DNA from: Cheiracanthium punctorium
Lineage: Eukaryota; Arthropoda; Arachnida; Araneae; Cheiracanthiidae
Assembly (NCBI GenBank): GCA_038373885.1
Contig: JAWZYV010012406.1
Coordinates: 1 to 64,000 of the forward strand
Length of the DNA: 64,000 nucleotides
Reading direction: 5' to 3'
The notes under the pieces are model-generated. The model had not been told where the DNA came from. It did not search any database and saw only the letters and a program-made list of their open reading frames with translations. The position numbers and the translations under genes are program-made. Positions within the stretch are counted from its first letter, which is position 1. Each line of letters begins with the position of its first letter. Positions 36,535-47,300 of the stretch are shown piece after piece.

Positions 36535-37085
36535 AAAATAATCTGAAAATTCAGGATAATACCAGCCTTAGTTTTCAGGAAAATAACCGTTTTCCCGAAG
36601 AATTGGTAATTTTCCGTTAAAAGAAGAAAAATGATTGCAACTTTCAGAAATTTCTTGTGAAAACGGTCAATTTCCGTATTTGGTTTGGTTTGTAAGTTTT
36701 GCAGGTAATTTTGAGAAATGGATTTTCATTGGAAATTTTAGATGAGAAAAAATATTGACACCAAACGCATTCTCATGAGTAATTAAAAATTAAACTATAA
36801 TTAATTACTTTTTTAATTAACCATTTCCTGTCATAACCAAGAGTGTTTCAAATCACATTCATAAATGTATAGGATAAGACTTAGCTAGAAAATAATTTCT
36901 GTTATTATTTCAAATTGAGGACGAAAAATCAAGGAGTATTTATACATACATATATATATTTTAAACTGCCAATGTGCATTTCTTTTCCGATTTTTAGTGT
37001 TTGCAGTATATCTGTATAGAAATCTAAACAGATCTGTCAAATATCTAAAGAGTAAATATTTTTACTAATTACGTACATTTGTGAA
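36535..37085 (+). repeat. Dispersed repeat family R, second copy
   Basis: Same family as 32245-32775, in opposite orientation. It begins CTGTTAAAAATAATCTG and fades after ACGTACATTTGTG. Copies are clearly diverged. No coding content. Confidence 0.65.
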
Positions 37086-37240
37086 AATCGAAATTAATTT
37101 CTTGCCAATTCAATAATTTGACTATGTTAATAATAACTGGACAACTGTCACGAATTTGAAATTGTAAATCATGGAAAGAATTCCTCTTCCGCAAGGAAAC
37201 TAAAATAACCTTTAGCTCACCCTTTGGCCACTACGAAACG

Positions 37241-37312
37241 AGTCGTGTAGCGTCTACTGGTTAGAGCACCTGTCTTCCACTCCGTCGGCTGAGTGTTCGA
37301 TCATAGCGATAG
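37241..37312 (+). tRNA. Degenerate tRNA-like sequence (SINE head or pseudogene)
   Basis: An A-box-like GTAGCGTCTACTGGTTAGAG is followed about 45 bp later by a B-box-like GTGTTCGATCA, the spacing of a tRNA promoter. The anticodon and T stems do not pair well, so it is not a working tRNA gene. Confidence 0.45.
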
Positions 37313-38774
37313 CCGAGCAATATTTTATTTCGTAGTTTACAGATACATTTTGAACAGTGTATAGTATCACTTGAAAACTTTCATGTCATTGAGTTTAAAA
37401 TGCATAAGCTTTTCTTTCTTTCTTTTTTTTTTTTAATGTAACTGGAAATCGATTCAATACATTTAGCTGGAGAGTAATACTCGGTACATCATTACATAAG
37501 AGTTAAGAAAATTTCAGAAAAAATTTAGACTTAAATCTCCCCCCCCCCCCCCCCGAAAGTCTGATTCAGCAATCCTGCATTTTGATACTGCGTTTTTGTA
37601 AAAAAAATTCTGGATGTTTCGAACGACATATATTATTTATAAGCGCAAAAGTTCTGAATTTCTTGAATCTCCGGGGTAATTTGTTGGTAAATATATACGT
37701 AGTTTCTTCCACCCCCCCCCCCCCAAAAAAAAAATGTAGGTACTCAAAATTTTTTTTTTTTTTTATATAATTTAATGCGCATTAACATGTTTTAGAAGCG
37801 AACACAAAATTTCGAAGATTTCTTAAGATATGTAATTACAGGAAATCGAATTTCCATATTTTTTCGGATTTCTAAGAAAGGTTTATGTTTGCTAACGATT
37901 ACTCACAGGAATACACAAGTTACAGGCTAACACCAGTTAAATAGGATAGCTACAGATCATTGAATACTATTATAGCGTCTCCTCTGCGATAGGTTTATTC
38001 GACAAGTAAACTGCCAATGTTAGCTTATCATACAAGATTTGCGTGATCGTAACTCAATCTATATATTTAATAGACATATATATGGATTACTGGTACTCAA
38101 CATCTTTGTAAACCAATCTGTTAACTCAATAGACGTATTACAGTCATTAAATGCCTACACAGATATCACAGGTATTTGGATATTACAAATATGTTACTCA
38201 TCGTAATTGGGATCCTGTAAAATTTAGGAATACATAAGTAGTTGTGCAATGTTACTGGAAGAAAAATCAAATTTACAAAACTACATTGTATAAACAATAT
38301 AACTTACGTAGTATGAAATCCCAAGTAATTCATGAAGCAAGTGATAGCACATAATAATAATTTAAAAACTGGAACCATGAAATAAAAATTGGAAATCCAG
38401 TGACTATAAATATTGTAAAATACAGAGCTATCAAAGCTAAAGAGAAGTGAGAAAACAAGCCAGATCTTAATAAGTTTATGTCTTTTCAAGTCTTATAAGT
38501 TTATAAGTCTATTTAAGTTATTTTTTTAATAGGTCCCCCTCCCTCGCGACTCAGCAGAACAATTTGTGTACTTTAAAATGCAAATTACATTTCAACAAAC
38601 ATGTGACACTATAAAGTATCAGAATTTATTACTGGTAGATACAAGTTATATTTGCGATTGATTTTTACTTCAATTTCATTTGAATAGTTGGCCATTCCTT
38701 AAATAAAAACAAAAATTCCTTAAATAAAGACAAAATAAAATTTCTAATTTCTATCAGAGCAGTATTTTGTTAAT
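37313..38774. other. Noncoding sequence
   Basis: C runs at 37539-37554 and 37711-37724 and poly(T)/poly(A) tracts; no gene recognised. Confidence 0.5.
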
Positions 38775-39095
38775 CAGGGTCGATCTAGGTACTTTTTTTC
38801 ACGAACCCATCTTTGTGAAAACTGTTTATTTTTGTGAATTCAGTACTTCTTTTTGTGAATTTCAACACTTATTTTTGTGAATTTTCATGCCGACTTTTAA
38901 TTAAGGTCATCTTTATTTGTTAAGGTCACTTTTTTTTTGTTAAAATAATTGATAAAATACATTTAAAAATAGGGTTAAACGTCAATGAAGGGCTGTTTTA
39001 ACCCATTATATTTTTGTGAAGGGGCAGCTTAAATCGATTGTAGTTTTGTATAAGGGGCTGCAAAACAGACCAATTTTCATCTGCATCGACCCCTG
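38775..39095 (+). mobile_element. Probable hAT MITE, family D, copy 1
   Basis: It starts CAGGGTCGATCTAGG and, from the right, CAGGGGTCGATGCAG. Internally a TATTTTTGTGAATT-type motif repeats several times, followed by GAAGGGG...TTTT-type repeats. The second copy is at 51133-51446. I could not confirm a target duplication for either copy. Confidence 0.6.
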
Positions 39096-39711
39096 TAATT
39101 AGGCCCGTGGATTTAGTGGTCTCTTAATATAGATTTATAACCTCTTTTGGAATTTAAAGAAGGCCAATAAACTTAGATAACTAAGTCAAAAATACGAATA
39201 CAATTCAGAGTAACTATCCGTATTAAATTGCAGATTGAATTTAAAGGCACGCTATTTTGAAAAGAACATACCAATTTGCTTATCTCAATAAAATGCAAAC
39301 GGCTGAAATGAAAAATTTAATATTTTTATTTTCCCCAAATTTTTACAGAAATACTAAACTACAGAATACACACACAAATTTCTTCTTTAACTTGTAACTC
39401 TTGTTGTAATACAAGAAATACTTAGCAGTAATTATTTTAATTGCAACTTTATATACTTCGAAATTATATAAATAAAACTGATCCCCCCCCTCTGTCTGTC
39501 AAGTAAATGGCTGCCCCCTAAAGTTACCTCCACACACAATCCCCCTCCACCTCCGGAAATATGCATGATATTAATTTTGCGTAACAGCCAACCTATACTA
39601 GCTACATGTATCTAATAAAGAGTGTTTAAAATGAATACATGCACCTTAAGTTTCTATGCTTCAAGAATTGCTGTTACTGCAATCCACCTCCATCAATATT
39701 AAGCATTGTTT

Positions 39712-39935
39712 GTTTGTTCGTGGATTAAGACCGATTGACTATACTGGGGTCCTAGGCGGATAGGGGAATGCCCTCCGTTTGGGACTTCCTAAGAGTTCTT
39801 CGCCCCTATTTATGCGAGGTTTCTGAGAAAACCATGGAAAACTCGAAAGGCTAGGTCGACAGGCGCGACCGGGGTTTGAACCTGCCACCACTAGCCTTCC
39901 AGTTTCGAGAGCAGAAACTCTCAGAGCATTTCTAA
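39712..39935 (-). mobile_element. tRNA-derived SINE-like element
   Basis: On the minus strand a B box GGTTCAAACCCC lies at 39882-39871, near the head, followed by a body containing GAGTTTTCCATGGTTTTCTC and ending near 39712. The A box is weak. A retained B box with an unrelated body is typical of tRNA-derived SINEs. Confidence 0.5.
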
Positions 39936-40886
39936 TAAAATTAAGTACTGTAAGTTTTTAATACATTAGGATACTACCTTCAGGAACGGCCTATCTATTT
40001 TAATATATTAGTAGGTAATAAGTAGTTAAGATTTTAGATCTAATGTTTACAGTCTTTATTCGAAATAAATTAATGCAAAAATCATTATTCCCCTGGCTAC
40101 AAATTAGGCAGAAGACTAGAACTTTTTATTTATTTATTTTATTTTTTACTCATAAAATAACGATATAGAATATTCACTAGTATGCGTAGACACACACACA
40201 CACACAAAAAAAAGATCCTTTAAAAATATATTCCTATCATTAAATTTCATAATAAATGCTGCTCTCGCTTGTGTCTAACCAGCAAAAACATTAAGGAGTT
40301 CTTCACTTTTTAAAACAGAAGAAAAGAAAAGAAAAGAAGAAACCCTGAATTCATAAGTGATCCAAAATATTCTTATTCAAGAGTTAAAAACTAGATAACG
40401 ATTATAGAATGTGTTAAAAAAGTTTAGCCAAAAATAAATAAGCAGGTTTATTGCTTTTCATGGATGGTGTTTGTTTTCAGGTTAGTAAAACAAACTAAAA
40501 TCAAAATAAGGTTCCCCCTAACCCCCCCCCCCCCCCAACCTCTTCCAATTTCCATAAGCATCTCCGGCTATGACGGTCTTCTACCATAACTTTCCAAATC
40601 AGCTGTTACCTACTGTATTTATCTTATCGAGTACTATGTCAACAAACCATTTCGTCTGTCTGCCCCATGTCTGTTTACTTTAAAAGGAGGGGCCGGGGAA
40701 GGGATTTTCCTCCCAGACCTTGCGCTAATGATGGATTACGACGGCAGCGAGCAGACGGAATTATTTTATCTCAATGCGTAAACAGACACCAGAAAGACAC
40801 AAAGTAAAAGCTTTTTGGGAGATAAGTTTGATAAGGGTGAGACACCGACTTTTAAATGTTTTGTATGTAAAAAACAGAAAGAATCA

Positions 40887-40953
40887 CGCATGCAGTGGCA
40901 GTATCGTGATTCAGAATGTGTAGCAGCTACTGAAATGTGACGACCCCCACAAA
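40887..40953 (+). ncRNA. U4 snRNA-like fragment (pseudogene)
   Basis: GCAGTGGCAGTATCGT (40892-40907) is identical to the conserved 5' end of metazoan U4 snRNA, and GTGACGAC (40938-40945) also occurs in U4 further 3'. The intervening stem-loop sequence does not match well, the distance is shortened, and a poly(A) run follows (40956-40969). It is best read as a retroposed or decayed U4 pseudogene. Confidence 0.4.
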
Positions 40954-41712
40954 GAAAAAAAAAAAAAAATTATTTTATTTTCTGAATACAGATATCGCTA
41001 TCTTCATGTCTCCTTTTCTCAGAGTTAAAATAACGCAGTCTCAATATATTTAATCTCATCTTAAAGACAAATATATATATGGACAAAGGAGCAATTGTAC
41101 TTTTTCCTCTCTCAATGGTGATCACTCAGTAGAGGATATGCAAGAATCTTAGTCGTTGCCCCCTCCCCATAAAAAATAAATAACAATATAAAAGTATGTT
41201 TCTTATTAAATCGATCAAATCGACTTTCTTTGATTTAGCACTGTTAGAGAAAAAAGAAATATCTTTTACCCTTTTCCTACAACATGCAAGAGATAAACAG
41301 TCGAACCTCGATTTAACGAATTTATTGGGACCCACAAATCCGTTCGTTAAATCGAATATCAAATTTGTGAAGAGTATGGTATAAAAATATCAATGCAAAA
41401 TACCCTTAGACGTAGATGTGAAAAAAATAATGATTATTGTTTACTACGAGCTTAAAAATTATAACATACGTAAGGCGATAAAATTTAAACTAATCTAAAT
41501 TCTTTAATGTTACTTGCACTTAAAACTTAATACATACATAATTATTAGCACTTTGGAAAGAAATTTTTGATAGTGCTTTGTTTTGACTTTCCAAAGTTCT
41601 TTGTCTATATTTTCTAACTTCATAAGAACAACATCATCAACCTCGTGATACAAAAAAATTAAGCGTTCAAGCTGCAAACTGCTTCTTGGTGTGTCGCTTT
41701 TTTAAATTCAAT

Positions 41713-41939
41713 TTACGTTTCTTCGTCATCATCGCTGCTTTCAGAATCTTCATTCTCTTTCTGTTCACTACCGCAGGTACTTAGCTGTACATCGCAAGAC
41801 ACAGATTCTGTAAAATTTCCATTACTAGGAACATCTTCACATCCAGCCATTTGATAATGGTTATCCACGGCGTAATTGTAAATGACTGTTTCTGTATCAC
41901 TGTCTTCGTATGCACTTGCTTCGTTTGGAGAAATGAGAA
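41713..41939 (-). pseudogene. Tigger-like transposase tail remnant
   Basis: On the minus strand an open segment runs from about ISPNEASAYEDSDTE to EQKENEDSESSDDDEE, then TAA at 41715-41713. The acidic C-terminal tail in a Tigger-ended element points to a transposase remnant. The upstream part is lost in AT repeats and no DDE residues are visible. Confidence 0.5.
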
Positions 41940-41948
41940 ATAAATATT

Positions 41949-42004
41949 ATATATATATATATATATATATATTGTATTAATATATAATACAATAAGCGTG
42001 TAAT

Positions 42005-42046
<42 letters not shown>

Positions 42047-42075
42047 ATTAATATATAATACAATAAGCGTGTAAT

Positions 42076-42113
<38 letters not shown>

Positions 42114-42124
42114 ATTACACGCTT
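41949..42124. repeat. (AT)n tract with repeated and palindromic units
   Basis: A unit containing TGTATTAATATATAATACAA, then TAAGCGTGTAATACAA, occurs twice separated by (AT)n. The last 60 bp (42065-42124) form a perfect palindrome with arms AAGCGTGTAATACAA and TTGTATTACACGCTT around a pure AT core. Confidence 0.9.
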
Positions 42125-42321
42125 GGATTAGGGTGTGAAAGGTTCACAATTTTGTGTGCGAAATATTCAGTTTTAGTTTTATGTGCGTATTTTATTTCAG
42201 CGATTGTTGTTCGTTAAATCAGAGCTAAAAATTCGTTAAATCAGAGCATTTTAGAACCCTTTTTGTCGGGACAAAAAAAAATATTCGTTAAATCAAAGTA
42301 CGTTAAATCGAGGTTCGACTG

Positions 42322-42899
42322 TAATATTAAGAGTACTCTGTATCTTTTACAGATAGGTAGTAAAAGAAATTCTTTTCTGGTTGTAAAATGAAATGTTCGA
42401 TTTGTAATTTTTCTTCATTTTCTGCAATTTCTAACAGTTAAGATATGTATCCAGTCTTGTTTTTTTTTTTTTTTTTTTTTTTTTAATAAAACTGAATAAC
42501 AAAACACCCAAAATTTTTAATTTTATATTATTGGCGATGTAAAAAGGACGAGTGAAAATCACAGGCATAGTTGCTATTTGGACACGACTCCATCCTTTTT
42601 CGGACACCAATAATTTTGGATACGAAATACATAATGGGATCATACTTATGAAACTTGATCACATATTGCTGAAAAACAAGCAACCAAAAAATCAGAGCCT
42701 TATTATCGCATGGGCAAATCGGGGGATTGCCCAGGGCCCCCAATATCAAATGTTCTTCTGAAATATTCTTTTTATATAAAAATTTTATGAAAAATAAAAC
42801 AAATTTCATAGATGGGGGCACCTGTTAGTCATAATCAGGCTCTGCAGAAAATATCTACTACATCTGTTACTCCCAAAGGGTTAGTCTACAAACTGACAT
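42322..42899. other. Noncoding sequence
   Basis: Holds a 25-base T run (42460-42484). Overlapping frames on both strands show no family signature. Confidence 0.5.
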
Positions 42900-43700
42900 A
42901 TTACTAAAAGAGGGTCATATAAAAGCAACATTTAAAAGATCTGGAGACAGTCGCGACAGAACCTAGAAAGATAGTCAACAGAGCGCAGAAGTATCATTAA
43001 CGGCCAGCATCCAAGTTAACATAGAAAAGATACGCGAAAATTCATGAGCATCAAACGGCGATCTCCAAAGCGCTCTTATAATCGGGAGCCGAACATGCTC
43101 GATCCTTATCCGTAACTGTAGCACAGCGCCCAAAAACACCGAATCCGTAATCACACTAAAACTTTACAAAGGAGCCGTAGCTCCGACAACCTGTGTAAGT
43201 AAATGGGGAAGCATGTTAAAACTCCGGCGACACTCGAAAACAATAAAAGCTTACAACGGCGGCACATATTAAAAATTAGCGGTGCATGACATTAAAGACA
43301 TCCACTAACTGCACAGTTGATTTCAGCCAAGACAGATAGCCGGGACACGGCGACATTCATTTGGGGAAAGCGCGCGATATACGAAATTAGTTGTTTGCGA
43401 GAAACAATGCCAGATGATAATGTTCGGGGAGTGTGTGTTACCTTTATTGTTTTGCATTCCTTTGCGCGGGAGGAGGAACGATTCCTGTGTATTAATGAGT
43501 TGTGAACGGTTTGGATTGCCACGTGTTCTCCCCTCCTCTCTTTTGCAAAGAGGAAAGATGAATGGTTCGCGTTTCGGGATTTGTGATTAATGGCCCCCAT
43601 GTTAAGTTTCCACATTAATAAATGCCACATGAAAACAGTGGAGAGCGGCAACTTTGTGGCCAAATCTTGCTCACAGTAGCGTATTAAATTAATTCATTAG
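42900..43700. other. GC-richer, repeat-poor island; possible regulatory sequence
   Basis: G+C and CpG frequency rise relative to the surroundings and no simple repeats occur. Several TTAAT/ATTAA cores (homeodomain-type) and an E-box (CACGTG at about 43521-43526) are clustered at 43490-43620. The longest frame, 124 codons on the minus strand (43292-43663), has no recognisable domain and no clear splice context. I favour a noncoding conserved element or unrecognised exon without being able to choose. Confidence 0.35.
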
Positions 43701-44258
43701 CAATGAAGGCGGAAATTTAAGACTTGTTTTATTCCCGTCTGTCCGTGATATTTATTTGTAAGCATAAACTCGTCATTAGGAAAAATCATCATTTTCTACA
43801 CGTACAAAAGATATTGATTGAGAAAATGTTAAAAATATGAAAAGGGTAAAAGTATAAAACAGTAACTGATATTGAAAAATCGGATTTCAGTACATATGAT
43901 ACACGACGAAAATGCGAACGCTGATTTGGTAAATGTTTTCAGAAGTTAAAAACAAGAAAAACTTTAAAAAATTAAGGCTGTTCTTTTAAATATTACCGTT
44001 TTTGAACCAATCTAATTACAAGGATAATTAGGTTAAAAAAAAAAAAAAACTTTGATTATCCTTTTAAAAGCTGCACTATCACATATGCCGAGTTTCCGAA
44101 ATCGAAAAATTTTAGATCTGCTTTTCAAAGTCCAAAAGCTTGAGATTTCTTATGCACATATATTTGTATACACACATAATAATTTGTTTCTTTTCTTAAA
44201 TGCCATGCGAGCCCGTATCCCGCACTGCTTGGGGGGGGGGGGGGGCTAGTGTCACAAT

Positions 44259-44379
44259 CAGGGGCGTATCCAGAGGGCGCTGCAGTCTCCCTCCCCCCGA
44301 AATGTGACCCTTTAGTTAGCTTACAATTGGATACACAGCCCCCCTCCCCCCACAAAATGACATCTTGGCTACGCTACTG
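44259..44379. mobile_element. Short G/C-tract hAT MITE
   Basis: The ends are CAGGGGCGTATCCAGA and, from the right, CAGTAGCGTAGCCAAG. Flanking 8-mers are GTCACAAT and GTCTCAAT, 7 of 8 identical. The length is 121 bp with no coding capacity. Confidence 0.75.
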
Positions 44380-44387
44380 GTCTCAAT

Positions 44388-47300
44388 GACATACTTATAG
44401 CATGCAACTGAGTCGGTTCCTTCAAAGTTAAATTTGAGTAAGGCTTTACTAAAAATAATGCAAAGGTTTGCTATATTACAGAGAAGGGAGAGGGGGGGTG
44501 ATCAGGTCTTGAGGCAGACACGGGCGGGAGAGGGCGTTAAAATTTACCGAAAATGTGTTACGTAATTTATTGAAACCCCTATATAGTACAAAACAAACGT
44601 ATCATAATCTTATTTTACATTTCAGCAATGAAGGGAAAAATAAAAATTTTATAGGCCTAAGCAAACGAGCACACAAACAAAAGCTTATTATATTTTATGA
44701 ATTATTTTCCCTACTATACCATGATTTATTTTTCAAAAGTAAGCAATTTTTCCGATACGTTTAAAATGAAACAACATGATAACGGCACGTTTATCTTTTT
44801 TAAACTGACATGATTCACTTTGTAAAATTATTTGTAAAACTGAACTAGATTTATCAAGAAATATACTTAAACCAATAACCATTAAAAGTTCACAAATTAA
44901 TATAATAAAATAACCGATACGTTTTTAATATAATTACAAACATGCTTATATGTATACAGATATTTTTTTTAGTCATTACGACACTTAAATTAAAATTACA
45001 AAATGCACTCCTCAAATGAAATCTAAGATTAACACTCCGGGAAAAAAAAAAGAAAGAAAAAAAAACTGAATTATTCGATTAAGAAAAAAACTAAAAATTA
45101 ATTTTAATTTTCAAAGCAAATTAACTTTCATCCATTCAACGCGAAAAATGAAAATTCATCTAAATGCTTAAATTAAAATTTTACGAGATTTATATAAAAA
45201 TAAAAGAGAGAACTATAACAATGTAAAATTCTTCTTTCCTATCTCCGATACATATATTCTCTGCTCCTCTGGGTCAATACATAATTAAAATAACTCGAGT
45301 GAGCGCGGGGAGAAGGGAGAACATCAAAGACGTAGAAAATGTTAAATTATATTTTATTTCATCCATATAATTTAAACACAACAAACGAGAGAGAGAGAAG
45401 GGGGGAAGAAATAAGAATGCCACGATTTTAAATAACAAAGATGACGGCTTCAAAACATTTCCAAATTAACAATTTAAAAGCTTAATAAATCAGGCAAAAG
45501 ATTAACTTTCGGAGCAATAAATAAAAATGCTGCAAATCTGGACTGTAATTACGTCAAAAATTTCGAACACTTTAGTTCTTTTTTAAAGATGATGAAAAAA
45601 AAAGTAAATAAATGTAAAAATTTCTAAAAAGACTTTCTCAAGCCGCAGGGAACTATAATTGGATAAAGCATTAACCTCAAATCTTCTTACGTATTCTTAA
45701 TCGTGCACAGCTCTTGCAGAGAGTTAATTTTTATTTTTATATGTGTATATATGTTTAAGAGGTCTTTTCAGAATTAAATTGAAACACTGTTTTTTCTCTC
45801 CTTTTTTAAGAAAGATTAAAAATATGTCGTAAAATAAAATTTTGCGACGGTAATTACCGAAAGAGCAGCGATAAGTGCTCGTATAGCTTTTGCTCGAATT
45901 TAATAGGTTATTTTCTAAGTGGAAAACAATAAAAGTGAATTGAAACGAGTCATACTTTTAAAAAAATAATAATCATTTTTATTTTATTCTATTATTCTTA
46001 TTAGGAGGACACAGAATTCTTAAACATAGAGCAAGCAAAAAGGCTGGGGTAGACATTAATTTTAACATTAAACTAGCAAGGATGTTACATATTCAGTGAA
46101 ATAGTTATTTCTTTCAAACCTGATACATTAATTACCAATAGTCCTTATTTATTATTATTATTATAACCTTCACTTCTCAACTTCTAAAGAATTGTAGAGC
46201 GCTATAACAACTGACAATAGTTTAAATATATTTACCTACTTCGTTTGTCTATTTTTGTGCATTGGTATTTTCGCGGGAGTGCGCTCGTAAAACTTTTTCA
46301 ACTTTTTTTTTTTTTTTAAATACCTGTTTATATTATGAATGCCAACTGTTATTTATAAATCATTTAAATATGTGCTTTTAAAATATTTGCACAACCATTC
46401 CTTGATATAAATACGTACATGCAACATATAGATATACAAATGTATGCAATTGTGTTTGCCAGGTTTTATTTTTATGGCCCATTTGGCATTTTGGTTTATA
46501 CTGCATGATGGCATGTTATGATTTTAGTGTTTCATTTGCTACCTACATATATATATATATCAATATCAGACTATCGGTATCTTTGTTGAAAACGCAGAAA
46601 TCGGGGGGGGGGGGGGCAGAAAATAAAATAGAACGACAAAAACAAAATTCTAAAAACACTCACTCACAAGTCGGTGTTTGTAAGTTTTGCTCCTAATCAA
46701 CACGTGATTCTAAGTTCATTGTCTCACTGCACGTTATCAAACATCTGCATTGTATTTAGAAATGCCTACTGGAGCTCTGCCAACTTTGACTAAGACTTTC
46801 TTTTTCTTCGCCGAAACTTATTATTTAGCAGCGGTATTACAGAGAGAGAAAGTGTCTCATACACACGGAAACACAATTAAACGCAATTATTGGCTCATAA
46901 AATCAAGGCTCCCAACCAGAGAAACCACTGAATGACTATCGCATACCATAAGGAAGTTTCGGCACTGCGCTATTTATTAACTAACACAGGGCTCGATTGA
47001 TGCAAAAGCCAAGTAGGCTATACTGTCTAAGCGGGGTCCACAGATGATTTTGTCGTTTATAATTATTTTGTGGCAATCTAGGCCCACCTATAGGGTGCCC
47101 CATAACAAAGTGGGCAACACTTCTGGCGGTAGTAGTATTTCTTGTCAAAATGGTAAAAATGCTGGATATTTTAATACATATATATATACATATATATTAT
47201 ATAATTATTCGCAAAAAAAAAATGTTGTATGAGAGTTTCTTTAATATAACTTCATTTAGCATACACTCACTTCAGATGATTTTATTCCTTAATTGAGCAT

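Larger units (their letters stand above)
41298..42321 (-). mobile_element. Tigger/pogo element with internal AT palindrome
   Basis: The ends share CAGTCGAACCTCGATTTAAC (left, and from the right). TA follows on the right; the left flank is AA, so that target base has mutated. TTCGTTAAATC-type motifs recur subterminally. A decayed transposase tail lies on the minus strand and a long AT palindrome has grown within it. Confidence 0.8.

Noticed and set aside
43292..43663. 124-codon minus-strand open frame
   Set aside because: Among the longest frames but no recognisable family, no splice context, and an overlapping opposite-strand frame. Treated as part of a GC-richer island.
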